Shown: positions 54,371 through 63,965 of the stretch, piece after piece
Layout of the letters: each line of letters begins with the position of its first letter
Numbering within the stretch: the stretch's first letter is position 1
Assembly: GCF_016595235.1 (NCBI RefSeq)
Contig: NZ_JAENHL010000007.1
Location: forward strand, 2,201,434-2,265,433
Length of the DNA: 64,000 bases
Direction: 5' to 3'
Origin: Taklimakanibacter albus
GTDB taxonomy: Bacteria; Pseudomonadota; Alphaproteobacteria; Rhizobiales; Aestuariivirgaceae
Program-made: the position numbers and the translations under genes
The notes under the pieces: generated by a model
Seen by the model: the letters and a program-made list of their open reading frames with translations, nothing else
The model's database searches: none
Told to the model about the DNA's origin: nothing

Positions 54371-55893
54371 TGGGGTGCTCCTTGGGCAAAGGCGGCCATG
54401 CGTGCATTCCACTTCGACAGAGACGGCCAGAGATCGGCATAGATGGCAGCGAGTTCGGCATAGCGGGCCTGGGCCTTGCCATCCGGGGTGAAGGTTTTGG
54501 TGAGATCGCCGGTCATGGCGCGCGCCGCCTCCATCACGGAAGCATACCAGCCGACGCCGGTCGCCGCCGCGGCGGCGGCCCCCAGCGATGACGCCTCGAC
54601 CGTCGTCGAGCGCAGCACCTTGCGGCCCGTCGCATCGGCGATGATCTGGCACCAGAGATCGGACGCGGCGCCGCCGCCAATGGCGACGAAATGATCGATC
54701 GGCTGCGTCACTCGGGCGATGCGTCCGGTGACCATCGCCTGCTCCAGCGCCACACCTTCGAGCAGCGCGCGATAGACATCGCCGCGCCGGTGCGAGGCGG
54801 TGAGACCGGCGATGATGCCGCGCGCATGGGGATCCCAATAGGGCGTCATCGAGCCCGACCAGTAAGGCACCAGCGCCAGGCCGTTGGCGCCGATCGGCGA
54901 AAGTGCTGCTTCCGCTTCGAGCGTCTTGAAGATCTGCGGGTTCCGGGCCGGATCGATGTTGAACAGCTGCTCCACCATCCAGTTGACCAGGAAGGTGCCG
55001 GTGCGCAGGCAGGATTCATAGATATAGCCGGTCTCGGCGATCGCCTTCATGGTGCGGAAGGCGGGATCATAGGCGTAAGCCTCGCCGAAGCTTCCCGATA
55101 CGACGGCGGTGCCGAGATTGAGATAGGCGCGGCCTGTCTCGAACACATTGGCGCCGCTGCCGGCGCATTGCCCGTCGCCGCCGCCCGCCACTACCACGAC
55201 GTCGCGCGGCAGCCCGGTCGCTTTCGCCGCCGCTTCGGTGAGGGTCGCGATCTTCTGGCCCGGCCGCACGAGCTTCGGCAACTGCGCGCGGCTCAAGCCG
55301 ACGGCGTCGATGAGCGTGTCGGACCAGTCCTGCGCCGCCATATCGAGCAGTCCCATCGGATCGGCCGACGCCGTCGAGGTGACCCACTGGCCGGTCAGAT
55401 GATGGATGAGGACGCCATGGACCTCGGCGGTCTTGGCGGTCTTGCGCCACATATCGGGCATATGGGCGTCGAACCAGGCGCAACGATAAAGACAGGGCGT
55501 CAGATCGACGGGCTTGCCCGAGATACGATGGATCTCGGAGCGGCCGATCTTCTGGGCGAGCCGCTCGATCTCGGAACGGCCGCGCTCGTCGAGCCACAAC
55601 GTGCCGGGGCGCAGCGGCGTGTTTTCAGCATCGAACTGCGCGAAGCTTTCGCGCTGATTGGAAATGGCGATGGCCGCGACGCGTTCCGGCTTCACCTTGA
55701 CGAGCAGCTCGCGGATCGCGGTTTCGGCGGAATGGCGCCAGTCTTCCGCCCGCTGCTCGAACCAGCCGGCTTGCGGATTGGCGAGCGCGATCTGGGCGCG
55801 GCCTTCACCTTGCGCATTGCCGTCGCGGTCGAAGGCGATGGCCTTGGCGGCAGTGGTCGAGGAATCGAGGCCGATGACGAGGTCGCGGGTCAT
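54367..55893 (-). CDS. FGGY-family carbohydrate kinase (full length)
   Basis: 508 residues from ATG 55893 (MTRDLVIGLDSSTTAAKAIA); a TTG four codons upstream is less likely. It has AIAISNQRESFAQFD, TLWLDERGRSEIERL, AGGGDGQCAGSGANVFETGR and the C-terminal ATP-site FVAIGGGAASDLWCQIIADA. The DSSTT opening, rather than DxGTT/S, occurs in a subgroup of polyol or pentulose kinases. It follows the binding-protein gene by 60 bases. It would phosphorylate the imported polyol or ketose. Confidence 0.9.
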   Translation of the reverse strand: MTRDLVIGLDSSTTAAKAIAFDRDGNAQGEGRAQIALANPQAGWFEQRAEDWRHSAETAIRELLVKVKPERVAAIAISNQRESFAQFDAENTPLRPGTLWLDERGRSEIERLAQKIGRSEIHRISGKPVDLTPCLYRCAWFDAHMPDMWRKTAKTAEVHGVLIHHLTGQWVTSTASADPMGLLDMAAQDWSDTLIDAVGLSRAQLPKLVRPGQKIATLTEAAAKATGLPRDVVVVAGGGDGQCAGSGANVFETGRAYLNLGTAVVSGSFGEAYAYDPAFRTMKAIAETGYIYESCLRTGTFLVNWMVEQLFNIDPARNPQIFKTLEAEAALSPIGANGLALVPYWSGSMTPYWDPHARGIIAGLTASHRRGDVYRALLEGVALEQAMVTGRIARVTQPIDHFVAIGGGAASDLWCQIIADATGRKVLRSTTVEASSLGAAAAAATGVGWYASVMEAARAMTGDLTKTFTPDGKAQARYAELAAIYADLWPSLSKWNARMAAFAQGAPQ

Positions 55894-55953
55894 GAGTCCG
55901 GTCAAAAAATTGGCGGAGACGGGATGGTCCGCCTCCGCCCAGTCCAGGGAGTA

Positions 55954-57477
55954 TCAGAGAAGGCCGGCGTCTTCGACGGCCTTGTTGATCAGGCTGGCAA
56001 CGTTGTCCATGCACTTCTTGGCATCGCCGCCATAGTCCTGATTGGTGAGCAGCTTGCCGAGCTCGACCGGGATCTCGTTATTGGAGAAGCCCGCCCACAA
56101 GGGCATGTCGGGTTCGGAAGCCATGACATTGTCGATCGTCCACTTCACCGTCTCGAGATGGCGCGTGGTGCCGGGGCCGACCACCGCCTTCGCCTTGACC
56201 CGCGGGTCGTCGAAGGAGGACAGACGCATCGGCGCGAAGCCGCCCAAAAGCGTGCAACGGGTCATGATCTCTTTCGAGCAGGCCCACTGCATGAAGATCC
56301 AGGCGGCGTCGAGATTCTTGGAGTATTTCGAGAGGCCGAGGATCGAGCCGCCCTGGTGGCCGACATTGGGGATTTCGCCGAAGCCCGCATCCGCCACGGC
56401 GCGCACGCCGGTCATGGAGGAGATCGGGTGCAGCGGTTCCCACAGGCCCTTTACCTTCGAATCATCGGCATCGAGACCGGGGAAGAACTCGTCCCAGCTG
56501 TTGACGAGCGCCACCTGGCCGGCCTGCATCATCTGGAACTGGCCGTCCCAGGTCGACGCGGTCGACTGCGGCGGGGCGTTCTTCAGCATTTCCTGATACC
56601 ACTGGAGACCCTTGATGGCCTGCTCGTCATTGCCGGCGAATTTCTTGTCCTTGCCGAAGATCGAGCCGCCATGGCCCCACACCGCCGCGGTCCAGTCGCA
56701 TTCGAGCGAATAGTGACCCGACTTGGCCTGGAGACCGGTGCCGAAAATGCCATTGGCTTTCTCAGCCTCGGTGATCGCCTTCACGCCGGCGGTGAACTCG
56801 TCGAAATTGGTCGGCGGCTTGATGCCATGTTTCTCGAGGATGTCCTTGCGATACATGGTGATGAAGATCGGGATGTCGAACGGAATGCCCGCCCATTTGC
56901 CGTCATAGAGGGCAAGACCCTCGACCAGCGGCTTGGAGAAGTCGTCGAAGTCGAAGCCCGGCATCGCGAGATCGGGCTTGTCCTTGTAGTACTGCGTCGG
57001 ATCAACCGTGTCCTGCGCGAAGGTCGCGACCCAGGACTGGTCGAGATAATAGACGTCATAGGTACCGAGCTGGCCCTGCACGTCCTGCGTCGCCTTGGCG
57101 AGCACCTGCTCGAGCGGCACGATCTCGATTTCGACCTCGATGCCGGTCGCTTCGGTGAACTCACCCTTGATCTGGTTGAGAACGACGGTCGGCGGTGTGG
57201 CTTCCGAGGTGTAGCGCACCTTGGTGCCCTTGAACTTGCCGCCGACATCCTTCAGCCACTTGGTCATCTCTTCGGGCGTCTGCGCATAGGCCGCATTGCC
57301 GCCGAGATTGCCGCGGAAGGGCCGCGTCGAGCCGAGGAGCCCGGTGGCAAAGGCCGAGAAGCCGATGCCGGCCATGCCGGTCTTGCGCAGGAAGTCGCGC
57401 TTGGAGATGCGCCGCGCCGCGAAGTCGCGGGCGGTGTCGATGATGAAGGTCTTCTTATCGTGGTCTTTGAAACTCAT
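55954..57477 (-). CDS. Sugar/polyol ABC transporter substrate-binding protein
   Basis: 507 residues, long for the family (400-450). The N-terminus has a 25-residue basic leader before ARRISKRDFLRKTGMAGIGF, a Tat-like signal with Lys-Arg in place of the twin Arg. The mature domain is an MBP-type family 1 binding protein, with TPPTVVLNQIKGEFTEATGI, GKWAGIPFDIPIFITMYRKD, GKDKKFAGNDEQAIKGLQWY and ALVNSWDEFFPG. Its gene follows both permease genes, so it is third in the operon. Confidence 0.91.
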   Translation of the reverse strand: MSFKDHDKKTFIIDTARDFAARRISKRDFLRKTGMAGIGFSAFATGLLGSTRPFRGNLGGNAAYAQTPEEMTKWLKDVGGKFKGTKVRYTSEATPPTVVLNQIKGEFTEATGIEVEIEIVPLEQVLAKATQDVQGQLGTYDVYYLDQSWVATFAQDTVDPTQYYKDKPDLAMPGFDFDDFSKPLVEGLALYDGKWAGIPFDIPIFITMYRKDILEKHGIKPPTNFDEFTAGVKAITEAEKANGIFGTGLQAKSGHYSLECDWTAAVWGHGGSIFGKDKKFAGNDEQAIKGLQWYQEMLKNAPPQSTASTWDGQFQMMQAGQVALVNSWDEFFPGLDADDSKVKGLWEPLHPISSMTGVRAVADAGFGEIPNVGHQGGSILGLSKYSKNLDAAWIFMQWACSKEIMTRCTLLGGFAPMRLSSFDDPRVKAKAVVGPGTTRHLETVKWTIDNVMASEPDMPLWAGFSNNEIPVELGKLLTNQDYGGDAKKCMDNVASLINKAVEDAGLL

Positions 57478-57519
57478 GAATTCCTCCCATGGGTTGCGTC
57501 GTAATCGCTCGTCCGCGGC

Positions 57520-58428
57520 TCATTCCTTGAGTGAGCCGAGTGTGAGGCCGCGGACCAGATGCCGTTGAACCAGAAGTATGAAGATGAAGCCGGGCAGGAT
57601 CGCCGCCGTGCCGAGCGCCGAGATGAAGCCCCATTCCGAGCCGGTCGAGGTGACGAAAGTGGTGATCTTGACCGGCACGGTACGGATGATCGTGGTGAGG
57701 AAGAGCGACAGCAGGAATTCCGTCCACGAGAAGATGAAGCACAACACCGCGGCGGCGGCCACACCGCCCCGCACCATCGGCAGCACCACCTTGAGGAAGG
57801 TCTGCCAGCGCGTGGCACCGTCGATCATCGCCGCCTCATCGACATCCTTCGGCACATCGTCGAAGAAGGATTTGAGCAGCAGCACCGCGATCGGCAGGTT
57901 CATCAGCGCATGGATGACGATGAGGCCGATATAGCCGAGGAAGAGATTGTCGGTGTCGCGCATGCCGGCGACCTTGTACATGCCGACCAGCGGCACGATG
58001 ATCGCGATCGGCGGCAGGAAGCGCTGCCCGAGCACCCAGTTGAGAAAGCCTTCGCGGCCGCGGAACCGCATGCGCGACAGAGCATAGGCGGCGAGGACCG
58101 CGAGGATGATGGTGAGCCCGGTCGACCCGACGGCGACGATGATCGAATCGATGATGGTCTGGCGCGAATCGTAGGAGCTGGTACCGCCGACGCCGAAAGT
58201 CGAGCCGCTTTCGATGGCGATCTCGGCGCGCGACCAGCCGAGCAGCACGACGGCATAATTGATGAGCGTCGGCACGAAGTCGAAGACGACGACCTCGTCC
58301 TTGTTGAAGATCGCATACATCGGCTTGATCGAGGTCAAGGCCCACCAGAACAGCGGGAACATGAAGATCGCCACGACCACGACCGCCGTGATGTCGCGCA
58401 ATATGCGTTTGGGCAGGGACTGTTCCAT
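57520..58428 (-). CDS. Sugar/polyol ABC transporter permease (MalG-like)
   Basis: 302 residues from ATG 58428 (MEQSLPKRILRDITAVVVVA), overlapping the first permease stop in TGATG; the longer upstream frame is non-coding. Six hydrophobic segments. The EAA loop is DEAAMIDGATRWQTFLKVVLP near residues 213-233. The 35-residue periplasmic loop between TM1 and TM2 is longer than usual and contains SGSTFGVGGTSSY. Forms the channel with the MalF-like partner. Confidence 0.93.
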   Translation of the reverse strand: MEQSLPKRILRDITAVVVVAIFMFPLFWWALTSIKPMYAIFNKDEVVVFDFVPTLINYAVVLLGWSRAEIAIESGSTFGVGGTSSYDSRQTIIDSIIVAVGSTGLTIILAVLAAYALSRMRFRGREGFLNWVLGQRFLPPIAIIVPLVGMYKVAGMRDTDNLFLGYIGLIVIHALMNLPIAVLLLKSFFDDVPKDVDEAAMIDGATRWQTFLKVVLPMVRGGVAAAAVLCFIFSWTEFLLSLFLTTIIRTVPVKITTFVTSTGSEWGFISALGTAAILPGFIFILLVQRHLVRGLTLGSLKE

Positions 58429-59348
58429 CAGAGCTTCACCCGGAAAATCTTCATGAACAGGCTCGACGCGATGATCACCAGGATGAGGGTGATGAGCGAC
58501 AGCGTCGAGGCATAAGGGAAATCGCCGTTGAAATAGATGCGCCCCGAATAGGAGGTGAGCGTCTCGGTGGCGGTGCCCGGCCCCGAATCCGTCATCACCT
58601 TCACATAGTCGAAGACGCGGAACAGATCGATGCCGCGGATGAGGACGGCGATGGCGATCACCTTCGACATCATCGGCAGCGTCAGCTTGAAGAAGGCCTG
58701 AACGGCAGTGGCGCCGTCGATCGCCGCCGCCTCGAAAGGTTCCTTCGGAAGTGAGCGCAATCCCGCCAGCATGATCAGCACCATGAAAGGCGTCCATTGC
58801 CAGATATCGGCGAGCAGCACGCCGGCGAGCGCCGTTGAGCTGTTGGCGAGGATCGGATATTGCGGCGACAGCAGTCCCACCGCATAGAGCGAGCGCGACA
58901 GCACGCCGAAGGAGCCATCGAGCATGAGCAGGAACATCATCCCGGTGACGGCGGGCGGCACCACCAGCGGCAAGGTCATCAAGGCGCGGAGCACGCCATA
59001 ACCTTTGCGGTCCGAGTCGAGCAGTAGCGCGATGAGAAGCCCGAGCACCAGCTGGATGACCAGCGCAATGCCGGTATAGAGGAAGGTCGTGCCGATGGCG
59101 TCCCAGACGCGCTGATCGCCGAAGGCCTTCAGCCAGTTGTAGTCGGGATCGAAGACATTGGCTCGCGTCACCGGGTTGCGCTTATGCAGCGACAGCCACA
59201 GCGCATAAAGCAGCGGATAGATGCCGAAGATGATCATCAGCGCCGAAGCCGGCAGCAGCCAGGGCAAGGGATGCTCGGAGGAAAGCCAGCGCCATTTGGG
59301 CCAGAACGAGCCCGGCGAACGGCCTTGCGCCACCGCCGCGTCGCTCAT
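58428..59348 (-). CDS. Sugar/polyol ABC transporter permease (MalF-like)
   Basis: 306 residues from ATG 59348 (MSDAAVAQGRSPGSFWPKWR). Six hydrophobic segments begin at WLLPASALMIIFGIYPLLYA. The EAA loop is EAAAIDGATAVQAFFKLTLPM near residues 215-235. It is the first gene of the minus-strand polyol operon, so the promoter should lie in the 346-bp region upstream (59349-59694). Confidence 0.93.
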   Translation of the reverse strand: MSDAAVAQGRSPGSFWPKWRWLSSEHPLPWLLPASALMIIFGIYPLLYALWLSLHKRNPVTRANVFDPDYNWLKAFGDQRVWDAIGTTFLYTGIALVIQLVLGLLIALLLDSDRKGYGVLRALMTLPLVVPPAVTGMMFLLMLDGSFGVLSRSLYAVGLLSPQYPILANSSTALAGVLLADIWQWTPFMVLIMLAGLRSLPKEPFEAAAIDGATAVQAFFKLTLPMMSKVIAIAVLIRGIDLFRVFDYVKVMTDSGPGTATETLTSYSGRIYFNGDFPYASTLSLITLILVIIASSLFMKIFRVKL

Positions 59349-59694
59349 GCGCGCGCTCCGGCACACAACATCGTCGCACCGCGCAGGCTTGCGGTCATCA
59401 AGAGGCCTCCCATCCGGTCTTTCCGGCGGCTTTGAACTTTTGTAATTCTGCCGGAACAAATGTTATCCGAGTAAACGCGTCCTCAAGGTCCCTGTCAACC
59501 CTGGATTTCCGGGGCGGCCCTGCGGCGCGCATTCGAGACCCAACACAACGTCAAGTAATCATTAGAAAAACTTCGGCCGGGCGTGAAATTTTCTCGTTTG
59601 GCCCCTGGGCCACACTTTGCTGTGAGAAACCGGTCAATCAAGTTGCCGGACCGGATGGATGACGTTACTGCCGGCATATAAGGAGAAAAAACCA
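59349..59694. other. Divergent control region between two ABC operons
   Basis: 346 bp with no convincing gene. It contains AACTTTTG (59436-59443) and CAAATGTT (59458-59465), an inverted pair with one mismatch and a 14-bp spacer, 88-118 bp before the permease start. Nearer the other side are the palindrome TGGCCC-CT-GGGCCA (59599-59612) and, just after it, CACA-CTTTGC-TGTG. AAGGAGA precedes the rightward binding-protein gene. Both operators are guesses; the first may be bound by the SorC protein. Confidence 0.5.
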
Positions 59695-60708
59695 ATGCTG
59701 CTGACCCGACGTTCCGCCCTTCTGGCCCTGGGCGGTACCGCCCTCCTCGCGACACCTTTGCGGGGCGCCAAGGCCGAGGCCACCCCCATCGACGCGACCA
59801 TCGCTTATGGCAGCACCGGCTATACCTGGGCCCTGTCCTTCGTCGCCGAGGGCATCGACGCCTGGAAGAAGGAAGGCGTGACCCTCACCGCCCTCGATTT
59901 CCCGACGGGCCGCGAATCGATGCAGGCTTTGCTCGGCGGCTCGGCGCAATTCGCCACCTCGACCGACACGCCGGTGATCTTCGCCGCCCTGCAGGGCCTC
60001 AAGCCGAAGATCCTCGCGAGCTACAGCCGCTATTCGCGCGACATGAAAGTGACGATGAGCAAAGCGAGCGGCGTCTCCGAGAAGGATCCCTCCTCGCTCA
60101 AGGGCAAGACCATCGGCACCCGCGTCGGCACCAGCGGCCAATATATGCTGTCGCGTTACCTGGCGATGGGCGGCCTGAAGGACAGCGATATCAAGATCGT
60201 CGATCTCAATCCGAGCGACATGCTCGCCGCCACCTTGCGCGGCGATGTCGACGGCTTCGCCTGGACCTCGCAGGCCTCCAAGCTCGCCCTCGATGCGGCC
60301 CCCGACAAGATCTTCGAGATGACCCAGGACGGGCTCGAGAAGTTTTTCGTCAGCCATCAATTGCTGCTCGTCAATGACAGCGCCCTCGCGAGCAATCCCG
60401 AGCTCGGCGACCGCGCGGTGCGCGCATTGCTCGCCGCCGAGGATTACATGACCAAGAACGCCTCCTGGCCCGAGATCGTGGCGCCGCGGGTGCGCGCCGA
60501 AGCCGACTTCGTCCGCCAGATGACCTCGGTCTTCGAATTCCAGGTCCGGCTCGACAAGGCGTTCCTCGATGATCTCGTCGGCCAGGCCGAATGGGCGATC
60601 AATTCCGGCCTCGCCAAGCAGCCGGCCGAGGATGTGCGGACCCTGCTGTCGGGCCTCATCGCTTCGGAGCCCCTGAAGAAGGCCGCTCCCGACCGCGTGA
60701 GTCTCTGA
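59695..60708 (+). CDS. NMT1/SsuA-type ABC transporter substrate-binding protein
   Basis: 337 residues from ATG 59695, with AAGGAGA upstream. The leader LLTRRSALLALGGTALLATP is Tat-like. The mature domain shows IAYGSTGYTWALSFVAEGID, GGSAQFATSTDTPVIFAALQ and GKTIGTRVGTSGQYMLSRYL, typical of the SsuA/TauA/ThiY group that binds sulfonates, taurine, pyrimidines or nitriles. The ligand is not evident. It starts a plus-strand operon with an ATPase, a permease and an amidohydrolase. Confidence 0.9.
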   Translation: MLLTRRSALLALGGTALLATPLRGAKAEATPIDATIAYGSTGYTWALSFVAEGIDAWKKEGVTLTALDFPTGRESMQALLGGSAQFATSTDTPVIFAALQGLKPKILASYSRYSRDMKVTMSKASGVSEKDPSSLKGKTIGTRVGTSGQYMLSRYLAMGGLKDSDIKIVDLNPSDMLAATLRGDVDGFAWTSQASKLALDAAPDKIFEMTQDGLEKFFVSHQLLLVNDSALASNPELGDRAVRALLAAEDYMTKNASWPEIVAPRVRAEADFVRQMTSVFEFQVRLDKAFLDDLVGQAEWAINSGLAKQPAEDVRTLLSGLIASEPLKKAAPDRVSL

Positions 60709-60713
60709 GCATC

Positions 60714-61484
60714 ATGCCGCTGATCTCGATCGAGCATGTTTCGCATCTCTATGTCGGGACCGGCGGCACCCCCTCCTGGGCCTTGCGTGATGTGAGTCTC
60801 GGCCTCGAACGGGGCCGTTTCACCTGTCTCGTCGGCCCGTCGGGCTGCGGCAAGACCACCTTGCTGCAGCTCATCGCCGGCTTTCTCAAGCCCACCGCCG
60901 GCAGCGTCCAGCTCGACGGCAAGCCGATTTCGGGACCGGGTCCCGACCGCAGCGTCGTCTTCCAGGAATATGCGCTCTTCGCCTGGTTCACGGTGCGCCA
61001 GAATGTCGAATTCGGCCTGCGCGTCGCCGGCATGAAGGCGGCCGAACGACACCAACGTTCTGACGAGTTGCTCGCCATGATCGGCATGAGCCACGCGGCC
61101 GATCGTTATCCGCATGAATTGTCGGGCGGCATGCGCCAGCGTGTGGCGGTGGCCCGCGCGCTCGCCATCCATCCTGAGGTCGTGCTGATGGACGAGCCTT
61201 TCGCGGCGGTCGATGCGCTGACCCGCGCCACCTTGCAGGAAGAATTGCTGCGCCTCTGGCAGCAACTGGGCCTCAGCATCGTCTTCATCACCCACAATGT
61301 CGATGAGGCGGTGTTCCTTGCCGATGACGTGGTGGTGATGTCGGCGCATCCGGGCTCCATCCAGGAGATCATGACCATCGACATGCCGCATCCGCGCGAT
61401 CGCGGCTCGCCCGAATTCGCCAGATGGTACGCGCGCATCAATGCGGCGCTGCATCGCGACCAGAAACAGAAGCAGGCCGCCTGA
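60714..61484 (+). CDS. SsuB/TauB-type ABC transporter ATPase
   Basis: 256 residues from ATG 60714, five bases after the binding-protein stop. Walker A is [21 protein letters not shown]-loop [13 protein letters not shown], signature [17 protein letters not shown], Walker [17 protein letters not shown] and switch [14 protein letters not shown]. The short length without a TOBE domain matches SsuB/TauB. It overlaps the permease start in TGATG. Confidence 0.94.
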   Translation: MPLISIEHVSHLYVGTGGTPSWALRDVSLGLERGRFTCLVGPSGCGKTTLLQLIAGFLKPTAGSVQLDGKPISGPGPDRSVVFQEYALFAWFTVRQNVEFGLRVAGMKAAERHQRSDELLAMIGMSHAADRYPHELSGGMRQRVAVARALAIHPEVVLMDEPFAAVDALTRATLQEELLRLWQQLGLSIVFITHNVDEAVFLADDVVVMSAHPGSIQEIMTIDMPHPRDRGSPEFARWYARINAALHRDQKQKQAA

Positions 61485-62317
61485 TGCGCGACGAGGCAAA
61501 CCATATCGCGGCGCTCGAAGCCCGTTTCCTCGCCGAGCATCAACGCGCGGTGCGGCTCAGGCGCTGGCGCGGCATCGCCCTCAACATTCTGGGTGTCCTG
61601 CTGTTCCTGGCTGTCTGGGAGATCATCCCGCGCCTCGGCCTTGCCAATCCGGTGCTGTTCCCGCCGCCCTCGAACGTCCTCGAGGCGGCTCTGCCGATGT
61701 TTGGCTCGGGCGAGATCCCGTGGAATATCCTGGTGAGCCTGGGGCGCGCCGGTGCCGGTTTCCTCATCGCCGCGGTGCTGGGTGTCGCCATCGGCGTCGC
61801 CACCGCGCGGGCCCCACTGATCCGCGATCTGGTCGAGCCTTTGCTGCATGGTTTCCGCTCGGTGCCGGTCATCGCGCTGGTGCCGGTCTCGGTCCTGTGG
61901 TTCGGCATCGGTGAGGGCGCCAAGGTCGCGCTCGTCGCCACCGGCGCCTTCTTCCCGATCTGGATCAACAGCTTCATCGGCGTGCGCGACGTGCATGAGA
62001 TCTATTTGCGCTCCGCCGCCTGTCTCGGCGCCAATCGCTGGCAGACTTTGCGCTATGTCGTGCTGCCGGCGTCCTTGCCTTTCATCATCGCGGGGCTTCG
62101 GCAAGGCATCGCCATCGCCCTCATCGTGCTCGTCGCCGCCGAACTTGCGGGTGCGCGCGCCGGTGTCGCTTATATGATGTCGATGGGCCATCAGCTGTTC
62201 CGCGTCGACATCATGTTCGCCGGACTGGTGATCCTCGGATTCTTAGGCTTCGCCGGCGACCGCCTGTTCGTCGCTTTGTGCCGGAAGCTCTTCCCCTGGT
62301 ATCGGCCCAGTGCCTGA
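61484..62317 (+). CDS. SsuC/TauC-type ABC transporter permease
   Basis: 277 residues with six hydrophobic segments after a charged N-terminal 30 residues. The EAA loop is [21 protein letters not shown] near residues 173-195, and the segment [20 protein letters not shown] is characteristic of SsuC/TauC. Its 3' end overlaps the amidohydrolase start by 8 bases. Confidence 0.93.
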   Translation: MRDEANHIAALEARFLAEHQRAVRLRRWRGIALNILGVLLFLAVWEIIPRLGLANPVLFPPPSNVLEAALPMFGSGEIPWNILVSLGRAGAGFLIAAVLGVAIGVATARAPLIRDLVEPLLHGFRSVPVIALVPVSVLWFGIGEGAKVALVATGAFFPIWINSFIGVRDVHEIYLRSAACLGANRWQTLRYVVLPASLPFIIAGLRQGIAIALIVLVAAELAGARAGVAYMMSMGHQLFRVDIMFAGLVILGFLGFAGDRLFVALCRKLFPWYRPSA

Positions 62318-63965
62318 CATCATCATCACTACCGGCACGGTGCGCACGTTCGACGCGCAAGATCGTGTCACCGAAGCCATTGCGATCAACGGCACCCGCG
62401 TTCTCGCTGTCGGCGCCGCGGCAGATCTCAAAGCGCGCGCCACGGCCGCCACGCGCCTCATCGATCTGCCCGGCGCTACTGTGACGCCCGGCATCAATGA
62501 TGCCCATGCACATATGGAGCGTGAGGGGCTGAAGCTCCGGCGTCCTTCACTCGCCGCCTGCCGGTCGATCGCCGATATTCAGACGCTCATCCGGAAGGAA
62601 GCGCAGAAGACGAAGCCCGGCGACTGGATCGTCACCATGCCGATCGGCGCGCCGCCGTTTTTCTTCAACGCTGTTGCCCAGCTCGCCGAAGGCCGGGCAC
62701 CCGACCGTTTCGACCTCGACGCCGCCGCTCCCGATCATCCGATCTATATTCCGGGCCTCTTCGGCAATTGGGGGGCACCACCGGGCCATTCCTGCCTCAA
62801 TACGAAAGCGCTGGCGCTCAATGGTATTACACGCGCGTCGATACCCAGCATCGGCGGCATCGAGATCGTGAAGGACGCAAAAGGCGAGCCGACCGGCGTC
62901 ATCATCGAGCGCAATCCGCGCCCGATGGTCGAGTTCGATCTTCTGCCCGCGGTGCCGCGCTTCAGCGCTGCCGACCGCCGCGCCGGCATCGTCGCGTCGA
63001 TGCGCCTCTATAATGGCGTCGGCACGACATCGGCCTATGAAGGCCATGGCTCGGCCGCCGAGATCATCGGCCTCTATCGCGATCTGTGGGAGCGGAACGA
63101 GCTCACCGTGCGCATGGGGCTGGTGGTGAGCCCGTCCTGGACGGATGCCAACGAGGCGGCGATCATCATGCGCGACTGGCTGGCACAGGCGCGGGGCTCC
63201 GGCCTCGGCGATCCGTGGTTCCGTCTCTCCGGCATCCATGTCGCTTATGGCGGCGATGACCGCATGGCCGAGATCGCCCGCAAGGATCTGCCCAATACCG
63301 GCTGGTCGGGTTTCGTCGAGCAGGCGCAGGGGCCAAAGGATTTCGAGGAGCTGTGCCGCCTGGCTTTGCTCTATGACCTGCGCATCAACACCATCGTCGG
63401 CGACCGCCTCGACGAGGTCGTCGCGATACTCGAGCGGGTGAACGCGCTGGCGCCGCTCGCCGGAAAACGCTGGGTGATCCAGCATATCGCCAAGACTGAA
63501 CGCACGACGCTCGCCCGCCTGGCGCGGCTCGGCGTGCTCGTCACCACCATTCCGGTCTATTTCCTGTGGAAGGGCGGCCATTGGTATGACGCGGCCGAGG
63601 GCGACCGGATCGTGCCGATGCGCACCATGCTCGATCTCGGCATCGATGCCGCCGCGGCGACCGACAATATTCCCTATAATCCCGGCTTCACACTGTGGAC
63701 GATGTGCGAAAGGGAGCGCCGGTCCGACGGTAAGGTACTGGGCGCCGCCGAGCGGCTGACCCGCCGCGAGGCCTTGCACGCGCTCACGGTGAGCGGCGCG
63801 CGCCTCACCTATGACGAGCATCACAAAGGCCCGCTGACGCCGGGTTTCCTCGCCGACCTCGCCGTCTTCGCTACCGACCCGCTTACCGTCGAGGCAAACA
63901 AGCTGAAGGACTTGGCGAGCCTCCTGACCATCGTGGACGGCTGCATCGTCTTCGAGCGTTCCTGA
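62310..63965 (+). CDS. Amidohydrolase-family protein (YtcJ-like)
   Basis: 551 residues from GTG 62310, overlapping the permease gene. Metal-dependent TIM-barrel hydrolase with the HxH site in PGINDAHAHMEREG near residue 65, and later RWVIQHIAKTER and AAAATDNIPYNPGFTLW with the active-site Asp. The C-terminus LTPGFLADLAVFATDPLTVE is the composite beta domain found in YtcJ and related amidohydrolases. Being translated with an importer, it probably hydrolyses an imported amide or lactam; the substrate is unknown. Confidence 0.89.
   Translation: MPDIIITTGTVRTFDAQDRVTEAIAINGTRVLAVGAAADLKARATAATRLIDLPGATVTPGINDAHAHMEREGLKLRRPSLAACRSIADIQTLIRKEAQKTKPGDWIVTMPIGAPPFFFNAVAQLAEGRAPDRFDLDAAAPDHPIYIPGLFGNWGAPPGHSCLNTKALALNGITRASIPSIGGIEIVKDAKGEPTGVIIERNPRPMVEFDLLPAVPRFSAADRRAGIVASMRLYNGVGTTSAYEGHGSAAEIIGLYRDLWERNELTVRMGLVVSPSWTDANEAAIIMRDWLAQARGSGLGDPWFRLSGIHVAYGGDDRMAEIARKDLPNTGWSGFVEQAQGPKDFEELCRLALLYDLRINTIVGDRLDEVVAILERVNALAPLAGKRWVIQHIAKTERTTLARLARLGVLVTTIPVYFLWKGGHWYDAAEGDRIVPMRTMLDLGIDAAAATDNIPYNPGFTLWTMCERERRSDGKVLGAAERLTRREALHALTVSGARLTYDEHHKGPLTPGFLADLAVFATDPLTVEANKLKDLASLLTIVDGCIVFERS

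Noticed and set aside
54691..57504. A 937-codon plus-strand open frame antisense to the kinase and binding-protein genes
   Set aside because: Very long but the opposite strand encodes two clear families with correct starts and motifs; the frame's protein is Gly/Arg/Asp/His-rich with no motif.
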